Below are positions 9,500 through 19,800 of a stretch of 64,000 bases of DNA, piece after piece. This DNA is from Neostapfia colusana (lineage: Eukaryota > Streptophyta > Magnoliopsida > Poales > Poaceae): positions 81,542,968-81,606,967 of the forward strand of contig JASWHV010000012.1 in the NCBI GenBank assembly GCA_030760725.1, written 5' to 3'. Below the pieces are notes generated by a model that was not told where the DNA came from, searched no databases, and saw only the letters and a list, made by a program, of their open reading frames with translations. A program made the position numbers and the translations under genes. How positions within the stretch are numbered: the stretch's first letter is position 1; each line of letters opens with the position of its first letter.

Positions 9500-10250
9500 A
9501 GTTCCGGACCTCCGCCCCCACTGCTGGGCCGAGCTCCGAGGCCAGCCCTCGCCCTCCTTTCAGAGGCGAGCGCTGATGCCGGACCTCACGCCCTTCGCTG
9601 GCCTGAGCTCCGATGACTTCCGGACTCCGCCTCCACAGCCAGGCCGAGCTTCGAGGCCAGCCCTCGCCCTCCTTTCAGAGGCGAGCGCTGATGCCGGACC
9701 TCACGCCCTTCGCTGGCCTGAGCTCCGATGACTTCCGGACTCTGCCTCCACAGCCAGGCCGAGCTCAGAGGCCAGCTCTCGCCCTTCTTTCAGAGGCGAG
9801 AGCTGATGCCGGACCTCACGCCCTTCACTGGCCTGAGCTCCGATGACTTCCGGACTCCGCCTCCACAGCCATGCCGAGCTCCAAGGCCAGCCCTCGCCCT
9901 CCTTTCAGAGGCGAGCGCTGACGCCGGACCTCACGCCCTTCGCTGGCCTGAGCTCCGATGACTTCCGGACTCCGCCTCCACAGCCAGGCCGAGCTCCGAG
10001 GCCAGCTCTCGCCCTTCTTTCAGAGGCGAGCGCTGATGCCAGACCTCACGCCCTTCGCTGGCCTGAGCTCCGATGACTTCCGGACTCCGCCTCCACAGCC
10101 AGGCCGAGCTCCGAGGCCAGCCCTCGCCCTCCTTTCAGAGGCGAGCGCTGACGCCGGACCTCACGCCCTTCGCTGGCCTGAGCTCGGATGACTTCCGGAC
10201 CTCCGCCCCCACAGCCGGGCCGAGCTCCGATGTCAGGCTTCACCCTCTCC
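9500..10250 (+). repeat. 115-bp tandem repeat, about 6.5 units (A3)
   Basis: Successive units start near 9502, 9613, 9728, 9843, 9958, 10073 and 10190, each with CCTGAGCTCCGATGACTTCC. Because 115 is not a multiple of 3, the long frames seen across the array restart in every unit and are not genes. Confidence 0.95.
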
Positions 10251-10385
10251 TAAGAGGCTGAACATCGAAGCCGTCAGGACCCTGCCAGCACAGGGAGTAC
10301 TCAAGACAAGAAAGTGCGCGGATCAGAAGAGACGAAGGTCCCACCTCCGGCTCGCTATCTCCCCCGAGATGGGCCCGGGGGCCAC
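10251..10385 (+). other. Pre-LTR region and PPT of A3
   Basis: Short block joining the array to the 3' LTR, equivalent to 5421-5557 in A2. It ends GGGCCCGGGGGCCAC at 10371-10385. Confidence 0.6.
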
Positions 10386-11481
10386 TGTCGGTACCCTCGA
10401 TATGGGGTACCCCCGCGCACAGGGGAAAATGCCTAAGGATCTCGCCCTTCTCCGCAGGGAGAGCTCCGAAGGCGCCACGCGTCCGGCAGGGCCGGACCTC
10501 CCTCTCCTCAGAGGAGAGCTCCGGGCCCGCCACATGGCATACAGAAGCCGGACCTCCCCTCCGCGGGAGAAAGGTCCGAAGGCGCCGCATGTCCAGCGGG
10601 GCCGGACCTCCCTCTCCTCAGAGGAGAGCTCCGGGCCCGCCACGTGGCCAACAGAAGCCGAGCCTCTCCCTCCGCGGGGAGAGGTCCGGAGGCTCCACGT
10701 GCCCCGTGGGACTGACCCTTCTCCCCTCTGAGAAGGGCTCCGGGCCCGCCACGTGGCAGCAGAACGACGCTGCCTGCCCCGAGAGATAGGCAGCGGGCGT
10801 AAAAACACCCCCATACCTTGCCCGTACAAGGTATTCAAGGCCCGCGTCTTCCCGAGACACGGAGACGCGGAGCACGCGTCTGTCAGGTGCCGTTGCGCCC
10901 AGTCGCATCACAGACTGGCGCGCGGTGTCAGAACCTGCCAGCCAATAAACACCACGACAAGACGTCCCATGCCGCCTGCGCTGTCATCAACCACTACGAC
11001 TAGCATGCGGCATGGGCAGGGCGGCAAGATGAAGACTCAGAAGCCTTCGACCAGAGGCAACTACCGGCATAACTGCAGATACGGTAGATGATAGACAATC
11101 TTCCCGGGACCACCTGTCGGGTCCCGGCCCCCCTTGTAAGCTGCCCGAGCCTTGGACTATAAAAGGCTCGGGTAGGCGTCGATAGCAAGGGTTCGCATTT
11201 TGCAACTCATATGCTAGCCATACACTCTCAAGCTGTAACTCACCCCCAAGCTCAGGCCCCCGGCCCTGAGCAGCAAGCAATACAGCGAGCTCCATAGCTC
11301 GCCGTGGACGTAGGGTTTTACGCTCCGGCGGCCTGAACCATGTAAAACTCGCCGTGTCAAGCTCTTACTAACTCGTTCCATCTGCGCACGCTCTCCGCTA
11401 GGAACTAGCCCCACCGAAAAAAGAACCTCCGCGGGCTGCTCGGTGCAGGCCCGGGGGAAGTGTCGACCGAACACATCGACA
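10386..11481 (+). repeat. 3' LTR of A3
   Basis: 1096 bp, TGTCGGTACC to ACATCGACA (one base off the usual CTTCGACA end). CACGTG array 10445-10760, TATA 11159-11166. Confidence 0.92.
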
Positions 11482-12079
11482 ACCACGACAAGACATCCCA
11501 TGCCGCCTGCGCCATCATCAACCACTACGACTAGCATGCGGCATGGGCAGGGCGGCAAGATGAAGACTCAGAAGCCTTCGACCAGAGGCAACTACCGGCA
11601 TAACTGCAGATACGATAGATGATAGACAATCTTCCCGGGACCACCTGTCGGGTCCCGGCCCCCCTTGTAAGCTGCCCGAGCCTTGGACTATAAAAGGCTC
11701 GGGTAGGCGTCGATAGCAAGGGTTCGCACTTTGCAACTCATACGCTAGCCATACACTCTCAAGCTGTAACTCACCCCCGAGCTCAGGCCTCCGGTCCTGA
11801 GCAGCAAGCAATACAGCGAGCTCCATAGCTCGCCGTGGACGTAGGGTTTTACGCTCCGGCGGCCTGAACCACGTAAAACTCGCCGGGTCAAGCTCTCGCT
11901 AACTCGTCCATCCGCGCAAGCTTTCCGCTAGGAGACTAGCCCCGCCGAAAAAAGAACCTCCGCGGGCTAACTCGTCCATCTGCGCAAGCTCTCCGCTAGA
12001 GACTAGCCCCACCGAAAAAAGAACCTCCGCGGGCTGCCCAGTGCAGGCCCGGGGGAAGTGTCGACTGAACACTTCGACA
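11482..12079 (+). repeat. A0: 3' half of a family A LTR interrupted by A3
   Basis: Begins in mid-LTR (equivalent to 10949 onward) and runs through TATA (11689-11696) to CACTTCGACA. The missing first part is expected beyond the left edge, on the far side of A3. No PBS follows, so this is a 3' or solo LTR. It carries a local duplication of about 70 bp (11899-12040, CTAACTCGTCCAT... twice). Confidence 0.85.
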
Positions 12080-12279
12080 GTTCCCAAGCACCGTGCAACG
12101 GATCAGGATCGTAAGCCAAATAAGACTATGAGTTAGGAAAGGGGGGAGCCCCAAGGAGAATTACGTTTCCCTTACTTGTGTGCAGGACCCTTCAGCCTTG
12201 TTTCCCTGCAGGAGTATGGTAGGGGTACCCGAGCAATTGGCCACACCTACCATGGGGGCGCTACGGGACCGTGCAAGAC

Positions 12280-12570
12280 CGAGAGATCCGGACCCCGCCC
12301 CCTCCGCAGGGGCGGGCTCCGGAGGCCCCACGTATCTGGCGGGGTCGGAGCCCGCCCCCTACTAAGCGGGTAGCTCCGGACCCGTCACGTGGCCGGCAGA
12401 GCTGGGCCTTGCCCCCTCCGCAGGGGTGAACTCCGGAGGCCCCACGTGTCCCGCGGGGCCGGACCTCTCTCTCCTCAGAGGGGAGCTCCGGGGCCGCCAC
12501 GTGGTTGGCAGATCCGGACCTCCCCGTTCTCGTGGGGTGAGTTCCAAAGACCTCCGGGGCCCTCAATACA
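12280..12570 (+). promoter_or_regulatory. CACGTG-rich block in A4 interior
   Basis: Five units of about 50-60 bp with CCGGACC...GGAGGCCCCACGTG, GTCACGTGGCC and GCCACGTGG words, similar to the LTR array but located inside the element, between the pol remnant and the 3' end of the antisense ORF. The equivalent block in A5 is at 36830-37100 (inverted). Function inferred only. Confidence 0.5.
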
Positions 12571-12839
12571 ATAAGCACCCGGGGAAGGTGTCTGTGTGGG
12601 GCTCCGAGATTGGTGAAGGACTCTGAGCACCTTGCGGAGATAAGGGCTCGGCCAGGCAAAACCAAGAAGAAGACAAAAGCGCAACAAGCGCAAAAGGTCA
12701 CAAGAGTCTATTTATTCATGGCTCCATGAGCTGGACTACAGACTCAAAAAAAAGGGAAAGAGAGGTACAAGTCCTAGGGTTAGGGTTCCCCTGGCCCGCG
12801 CCGGAACCTAGAGGCTACAAGGGCGGCCACGTTCCCTAC

Positions 12840-13441
12840 TTCAGCCCTGGCGGTTTCCTCCCGCTCCGCGACTCGAGCGCAGGGATCACCTCGGCCACCT
12901 CCAGCGCAAGGGCCGCTGTCATCTCCGGGCTGGGGCCAAGGGACACCAGGAGCCTCTCTACCTCGTGGTGGGCTGCCAGCGAGGACTGCTAGAGCCCGCC
13001 GTCGTCGCCGACGGAGCAGGGGATGCTTCAGAAAGCCCCCCTCGGCGCTTCAGCAGTTTCCTTAGAGACTCCACCGCCTGAAGCTCTCCTCGGCACTTCA
13101 GCAGTTTCCTTGGAGACTCCACCGCCTGAAGCCCTCCTTGGCGCGTCAGCAGTTTTCCTGGAGACTCCACCGCTTGAAGCCTTCCTCGACGCATCAACAG
13201 TTTCCTCGGAGACTCCACCGCCTGAGGAGGGAGGACGCAATGCCTGGGAACCATCAGCCTGTCGTCGCTCAAGAGGAGTCCCGTCGGGATGATGAGCCCG
13301 AGACCTCTTGGGGTCGCCACCAGATGTGGCGCCATCCCCAGAAGCAGGGCATGTAGGCTCCCTGGATCCCTGACTCGGCGCAGACACCGCCACCGGAGGA
13401 GCTCGAGCGCGCTTCTCCTCCGGAGGCGGGTTAGAAGCCAT
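12840..13441 (-). pseudogene. Antisense extra ORF of A4, lacking the Transposase_28 part
   Basis: The ATG at 13441-13439 starts MASNPPPEEKRARAPP. The frame runs about 138 codons to a stop at 13028-13030, and most of its second half is a 15-residue repeat (SGGGVSKETAEAPRR type, four units). Beyond the stop, out of frame, sequence resembling the ORF's C-terminal coding end (as in A5 near 36500-36620) continues to about 12840. No Transposase_28-like block is present. A poly(A)-signal-like TTTATT (AATAAA on the minus strand) lies at about 12709-12714. Whether the short frame is made into protein is unknown. Confidence 0.55.
13040..13226 (-). repeat. 45-bp in-frame minisatellite in the A4 antisense ORF
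   Basis: Four units with spacing of about 45-48 bp, each with CAGTTTCCT.GGAGACTCCACCG on the + strand, encoding a 15-residue repeat. The multiple-of-three unit keeps the frame open. Confidence 0.85.
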
Positions 13442-13485
13442 GGCAGAAGACAAGGCCTCAGGAACTCAAGGAAGGTGCAATCGTT

Positions 13486-13539
13486 GGGAAGTATTATAAG
13501 GGGAGCCTACCCGCATTGCGGCTTCCCTCCACACTTCCC
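13486..13539 (-). other. Micro-inversion of the antisense-ORF promoter segment in A4
   Basis: Between GGGAAGT (13486) and ACTTCCC (13533) the sequence ATTATAAGGGGAGCCTACCC through GCATTGCGGCTTCCCTCC reads in the direction expected for the opposite strand. In A1 (6880-6945) and in A5 (34765-34818) the block points toward the antisense ORF; here it points away. The bounding 7-bp inverted repeats are present in all copies and give a simple route for inversion. Confidence 0.75.
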
Positions 13540-13920
13540 AGGTGTGATTCAAAGCGATTCGAAACTCTTTGAATACACCGCATGGGCAACCGCTTCGGCT
13601 CCAAGACCGAGCACCGATGACAAGTGGACCCAAGTCGTCTGTCTGAAGCGGCGGGCCAAGGAGTCAGTCTCCCAAGGAGACGAGCCGGCAAAGCGCTTCG
13701 GCGGTTCCCGGAAAAAGCGCTGCAACATGCAGAAGTGGCAACCTTGGGAACCGCCGCAGTAAAAGCAACCATCAAGTGGGCTCACGCTCCCACGATCCCG
13801 CGACTGTTCGTGCTCCGGCAACGGTCAATGCGGGACTTAGAGAAGGTGCGCAGAATGGAAGAGAACCTCCGCGGGCTGCCCAGAGCAGGTCCGGGGAAGT
13901 GTCGACCACACACTTCGACA

Positions 13921-15309
13921 ATGCATATGCATGCTAATCTTATGATTCAGTTTTTACATGTTCTTGCATGGCTGCATGGGTTTTATGATGAACAAAGGTG
14001 TTCGGATCAATTGTGGGCGTGGCGATGATCTAGACTCAAGATCTAGATCAAACCGATCAACACGTGATCTGTCCACAAAAAAGCTTCTGTTCAAAAGGGA
14101 TCGAAGAACAGATGCAACGAAAACGCGATGATGTCGTAAGGTGGTATTGGAGACCTACCTTACGTTCTTCTTGGTCTTGGGGTCCTTCTCCTAGCAAGAA
14201 AGATCGTCGGGGCTTCTCTTCCGGCGATGGCGATCGTCTCTAGCTCGTCGGCGATCTCTCTGGTGGTCAAACTCCGACGGAGGGGTTTACTCAGCGAGCT
14301 GGGGGCTAGGGCTCTAAGTTGTCGGCTCAGGAGATGGAAAAGAAGTACGTGGTTGCGGCCAAAGGTTCTGGATTCTATTTATAATCGGGAAGAGAAGAGT
14401 CCTAATCTGATCAGAATTCGAATAAGAGTTTTATTCAAATTGTTTTTGAATCTCAACAACTTATCTTTAGTTGATTTGGTGGGGTAGCAACGTGGAATTT
14501 GTGTCGGTTTCCTCCCGTACCGGTATTCCCGTGCGTACAGAAGCGAAACTGCTTCAAATCTCGTCACCCTCGCGGTGATGAGCTCCGGAAGCTCCACGTG
14601 TCCTGCGGGAACCTGGGCTCCCTTTTTCCGCAGAGACAAGCTCCGGTTGTGCCACGTGTCAGGCGGGCGAGACCTCCCTCTCCTCAGAGGCGAGCTCCAC
14701 GTGCGCCACGTGTCTGGAGGGTCGGGACCTCCCCTCTCAACAGAGGCGAGCTCCGCGACCGCCACGTGTCAGTTCCGGACCTCCCCCTCTCTTCAGAGGT
14801 GAGCTCCGAGAATGCCACGTGTCAAGTAGCGTCGGACTTCCTTTCTGCTCGGAGGTGAGCTCCGAGGTCAACACGTGTCTGTCAGCGTCGGACCTCCCGG
14901 AGGTGAGCTCCGGAGGTGACACATGTCCAATAGTGTTGGACCTCCCGGAGGTGAGCTTCGGAGGTGACACGTGTCCAATAGGACCGGACCTCTCGGAGAC
15001 GAGCTCCGAGAGCGACACTAGCTCCGGAGGCAACATGTGTCCCACGGGGTCGGACCTCTCCCCCTTTGCGGGGATGGGCCCCGAGCCTGCCACGTAGCCC
15101 GTTTAGCGGCGGACCTCTCTCCCTCTGTGAAGATGAGCTCCGAACGCGCCACGTGGCCAGCGGGCCGTGGAAGTTGTCTTGGCGCTCTCTGTGAATTGGA
15201 TTTGACTTTTTTTGGCTATCTTTTTATTATTTTCTCTATTTCTACTTATTTTAAATTGTTTTCTCTGCATAAACATGAATATATGCAGAAATAAAAAATG
15301 AGGGTGTCA
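13921..15309 (-). repeat. 3' LTR of D1 (truncated by A4)
   Basis: About 1.39 kb homologous to 18620-20151. TATA (TATAAATA on the minus strand) at 14376-14383. A CACGTG-rich array occupies 14570-15170. It begins at ATGCATATGC, inside the LTR, immediately after the A4 stub. Confidence 0.85.
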
Positions 15310-15318
15310 AAAATCTAT

Positions 15319-16194
15319 CCCCCTTAAATTGAATCTCGCCCTCGAGATTCGCTAGTGGAAAATAGATGAGAGAATTCTACTCTGAGGTCTTCTTCACGCT
15401 GCCATGTGGCTGGTATGGCATTTTTCTTTTGCCCTCTCGCTCGATCCTCAGATCTTGCTCTCAACCACTATGGCTTTGTCAACTAACTTCTGGAAGCTCG
15501 CATAGTCATTATTGAGAAGCTGAACCTGGATCTCATTGTTCAACCCTCTCATGAATAGGTACTGCTTCCGTTGATCCGAGTTGACATCTTCAGGGGCATA
15601 CCGGGAAAGCTGCGTGAACTTGTTAAGGTACTCATTCACGCTCTTCTGTTCTTGGCGGAGACCCTCAAAATCTTGTCTCTTAAGCATCATTACACCAGCA
15701 GGGATGTAATGAGATCGAAAACTCTCCTTGAACTCAGTCCAAGTGATCGTCTCCGGGTCGACATGAACGGTACAAAGGGCATCCCACCAGTCAGCGGCTG
15801 CTCCCATTAGTTGGTGCGACGTGAAGAGAACTTTCTCTCGGTCATTGCACTGGACGATGGCAAGCTTCTTCTTCATGGATTTCAACCAGTCGTCGGGCTC
15901 CATGGGGTCATTAGCTTGGAAGAAAGTAGGCGGTCGAGTCCTCATGAACTCTCCCGGTCGGTTGTGAGCTGGTGGTGGTGGTGGTGGTGGCGGTGGTGCC
16001 GGAACGGGGTTGTTGTTGTTGGCCTGCAGCTGACCCAAAGTTTAGATCATGGTTTGCATAAACTGATTCTGCATGGCCATCAACCGTTCCTGATTGTTTT
16101 CGCCAGCTCCAGGGTTAACAGGAACTTCATCGTGGTCCTCCTCTTGGTCGCCATGGACGTTCCTCCCTTGACGGCCGGCGTTTCTTCTCACCAT
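15319..16194 (-). pseudogene. gag of D1 joined to the last codons of pol
   Basis: The ATG at 16194-16192 opens a frame with one in-frame TAA near 16039-16041, then continues to 15448. It shows the Del/Tekay gag core: EPDDWLKSMKKKLAIVQC, GAAADWWDALC, ITWTEFKESFRSHYIP and LTQ-type FTQLSRYAPEDV. A proline run (ten residues, a GGT repeat on the + strand at 15972-15993) lies upstream of the core. After gag the sequence jumps to ATWQREEDLRVEFSHLF, the usual end of Del/Tekay pol behind the chromodomain, then the 3' LTR. So zinc knuckle, protease, RT, RNase H and integrase are all deleted. Confidence 0.8.
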
Positions 16195-16399
16195 CTTGAG
16201 AGATAGTTAGATAGAATAGAGGTTTAGAAGTTTAGATGGATCCCTCCTAACTATATGCATCAAGGTGGATTGGACTATATATATATGCCCATATGAGGAT
16301 GTGAACAAGTGTCGAAGCATCTCACACCTCTCTACTCTGTGTAGATATGGACAACGCTGAAACGTCCCACAACTCACACTAAGCACACAAGCACAAACA

Positions 16400-16885
16400 A
16401 TCATTACAAGGTTCAGCACACAACTCCTATTCAAGGATTATTCAATGGGGGTTCTATATGGTTTTGGGGTGATACCAATCTGTGATTTCACCCTATTTCA
16501 AGGTGGTTTGGGGTGATACCAATCTGTGATCCAACTATGGCTTCTCCTAGGCTTGCATCCTATGTCAAGGTGGTTCCAATGCCAATCTATGCATCCTAGG
16601 CTTGCATCCTATGATCAGCATGACTTCTAATATCAATCTGTTACTAGGGTGCGTCATACAGTCAACGTGGTTCAGCTACAATCTGTGATCAATCTAGGCT
16701 TGTGACCTATAGTCAACCGTGGTAGCTTGGTACCAATCTGTGACTAGGCATGACAGCTTTAATATCAATCTGTGACCTATCTAGGCTGTGTGATCTACGA
16801 TCAACCCGTGGCAGTTTGATACCAATTTGTGTTTTCTAATCTAGGCGTGTAACCTGCCGTCAACCGTGGCTCTGATACTAATTTG
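16400..16885 (-). repeat. Leader of D1 with repeated PBS/LTR-junction-like words
   Basis: The + strand holds about nine degenerate copies of a GATACCAATCTGTGAT-like word (near 16470, 16514, 16578, 16630, 16675, 16730, 16763, 16820 and 16872). The last is the true junction of PBS and LTR (CTCTGATACTAATTTGTGAC). Spacing is irregular, about 35-60 bp. Confidence 0.65.
16868..16880 (-). other. Primer binding site of D1 (initiator Met tRNA)
   Basis: GGCTCTGATACTA on the + strand is TAGTATCAGAGCC on the minus strand, one base off TGGTATCAGAGCC, the usual plant initiator-Met-tRNA PBS also seen intact in D5 at 61392. It lies 5 bp from the 5' LTR. Confidence 0.85.
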
Positions 16886-19800
16886 TGACACCCTCAATTC
16901 TGTAGAACACAGAACCGAGAACTGATGCATATGTGTGCCCAAGATGTTCATCACATATATACATATCATCCACAATAATTTCAGAATATATATAACCACG
17001 AATAATAGAGCTTATTACAATGTTTCATGAGTCTTGGACTCATGCTGGCAGCGGAAGTCTTATCTAAGCAGCGGAAGTCTAAATCTAGCAGCGAAAGTCT
17101 TCTAACTAGTGCGGAAGCAAACTAAGCAGCAGCAGCGGCTCCATCTCTACTCCATCCTCACAGGCAAGTTGACGGGGTATCACACTCCTAGTACTCCACG
17201 GGGTATTCATAGTGCTCTTCTCCTATTGTTGATGATGTATGATAATGCAAGTTTGAGTACATGACATACTCAGCAAGTGCGGGAAAATATGATATGTAGC
17301 TCACAACAAGATAGGTATAAAAAGGCTCAGGCAGAAAGCAAAGTTTACTTATCAAAACACAATAAAAACAGCAACTTAGCTTTAAGTTAATGTAATCCCA
17401 ACATGTATTTAAACATTAACATACCTCCATTATGATTCATCCTTTTCCATGTCTCAACCAGACATTAATCGTTCTCAACTTTGCTCATGAATACCATCTT
17501 GTATTCACTACCATCTCACGAATACCATCTCGTATTCACTACCATTCAATTCTGTCTCATTCCGAGACCAAACCTCATTGCCATGACTCAATAGTCATGC
17601 AACCAATCTCATTACCCGGACTCAACAGTCCCAAAAACCAAACCAAAACCAAACCATAACCAAAAACCATAACCTCCCAATAACCATCCCATCTAATCAT
17701 GTGAGTTGTCCAGGCACTCGTGACCGTAAACTCGACTATCATGATAGTTTTAAGAACTTTGCAGAGTTTGTACCACTTTATCCACAAGTTTGTGATTTCG
17801 TCACCCGTCGGTGACTGCAGAACCTCCATTATACCGGTACACAATCGTCGGTGTATGGTCAAGAGATCACAAAATAGCCTTAACAAAGGGGCTACTAGAT
17901 GTCCACTAAGGTTTCACAGGCAGGCTAGAATCTCCAATTCTCCCACCCACGGACCCCCTCTTGTGCCATGCAGTTCCCAGGGCAGTCCTCACTCGTCTCC
18001 CACTCCCCGCGACTTCCACGGTCCATAACAATCTAGTAACTTACCTAATTGCTCAGCTAAGCCGCACTCATACTTGACCTTGTGGTGGCACTGTTATCCT
18101 GGCATGGCTGGCATGAACCGGTCCTTAGATCTATGGCAAGTAAATCACCATCTCATTCTACCTCATTCACAAACCCAGGCTTGTCTAGATCTCCCACTGA
18201 TTCACGTTCATTAACAATATCTGTTTCTCATTATTCATACGAGTGCAGTTAGCTAGACATATCTATTTCGCTTCCCGTATCCCATGGACTCAGGAAGCAT
18301 AAAAGCAAAAATCATACCCGACTCATTAACTTTCCCGGTAACAAGGGTGGCTAACAAAACTAGTAAAGTCCTATCAAAGGGTTTCCCATCACTTTGACTC
18401 AAGCACACACACCTTTTTGCAACAAAACAGTTTTCCAAAAATATGGGATCAATATGGTCAAGGAGCACTTGCCTTGTTCTTGTGTTTCCTGTTGCTCAAA
18501 CTCTTGCTGTTGTAGTCCGTTATAGGTAGCTCCCTGAGCTTGTCCTTCTATACGCGATCACGCACATACAAGATTTATAGCAATCAATCATCATGCACAA
18601 ACTCTACTTATAATGCAATGATGCATATGCATGCTGATCCTATGATGCAGTTTTTACGTGTTCTTGCATGGCTTGCAAGGGTTTTATGATGAAGAAAGGT
18701 GTTCGGATCAATTGTGGACATGGCGATGATCTGGACTCATGATCTAGATCAAACTGATCAACACGTGATCTGTCCACGAAAAATCTTCTATTCGAAAGGA
18801 ATCGAAGAACAGATGCAAAGAAAACGCGATGATGTCATAAGGTGGTATTGGAGACCTACCTTACATTCTTCTTGGTCTCGGGGTCCTTCTCCTAGCAAGA
18901 CAGATCGTCGGGGCTTCTCTTCCGGCGATGGCGATCGTCTCTAGCTCGTCGGTGATCTCTCTGGTGGTCAAACTCCGATGAAGGGGTTTCCTCGGCGAGC
19001 TGGGGGCTAGGGCTCTAAGTTGTCGGCTCAGGAGATGGAAAAGAAGTACGTGGTTGCAGCCAAAGGTTCTAGGTTCTATTTATAATCGGGAAGAGAAGAG
19101 TCCTAGTCTGATCGGAATTTGAATAAGAGTTTTATTCAAATTGTTTTGAATCTTAACAACTTATCATTAGTTGATTTGGTGCGGTAGCAACGTGGAATTC
19201 GTGTCGGTTTACTCCCGTACAGGTATTCCCGTGCGTACAGAAGCGAAACTGCTTCAAATCTCGTCACCCTCATGGTGATGAGCTCCGGAAGCTCCACGTG
19301 TCCTGCAAGAACCTGGACTCTCTTTTTCCGCAGAGACAAGGTCCGGTTGTGCCGCATGTGAGGGAGGCGAGACCTCCCTCTCCTCAGAGGCGAGCTCCGC
19401 GTGCGCCACTTGTCTAGTGCGTCAGGACCTCCCCTGTCAACAGAGGCGAGCTCCGCAAATGCCACGTGTCAGTTCCGGACCTCCCCCTCTCTTCGGAGGT
19501 GAGCTCCGAGAATGCCACGTGTCAAGTAGCACCGGACTTCCTTTCTGCTCGGAGGTGAGCTCCGAGGTCGACACGTGTCTGTCAGCGTCGGACCTCTCGG
19601 AGGTGAGCTCCGGAGGTGATACGTGTCCAATAGTGTTGGACCTCCCGTAGGTGAGCTCCGGAGGTGACACGTGTCCAATAGGACCGGACCTCTCGGAGAC
19701 GAGCTCCGATAGCGACACGTGTCTGGCGGGGCCGGACCTCTCGGAGGTGAGCTCCGAGAGCGACACGTGTCCCGCGCGGCTGGTCCTCTCTTTTCCGCAG

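Larger units (their letters stand above)
8413..11481 (+). mobile_element. A3: 3' half of a family A element
   Basis: Interior from the integrase spacer onward (8413-10385) plus a complete 3' LTR (10386-11481). The 5' half is beyond the left edge, displaced by A1. The sequence after its LTR (ACCAC, 11482) continues an interrupted family A LTR, showing that A3 landed inside LTR A0. Confidence 0.85.
12080..13920 (+). mobile_element. A4: 3' part of a family A element with antisense ORF and stub LTR
   Basis: Starts in the non-coding interior (GGATCAGGATCGTAAGCC, shared with A5 44240-44260), then a CACGTG block, the antisense ORF and the conserved pre-LTR block. The 3' LTR is reduced to its last 60 bp (13861-13920, AGAACCTCCGCGGG to CTTCGACA): a deletion removed the PPT and more than 1 kb of LTR. 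It sits in the 3' LTR of D1. Confidence 0.85.

Noticed and set aside
9502..10261. Regular 115-bp direct repeats, considered as a CRISPR-like array or coding repeat protein
   Set aside because: Units are contiguous without unique spacers, the unit is not a multiple of 3, and the context is a plant retrotransposon.
12770..12790. TAGGGTTAGGGTTCC, telomere-like
   Set aside because: Only two imperfect telomere units inside A4; no array, no chromosome-end context.
17432..18028. Short frames in the D1 5' LTR
   Set aside because: AT-biased LTR interior, frames not kept in D3 (30622-31900), low complexity.
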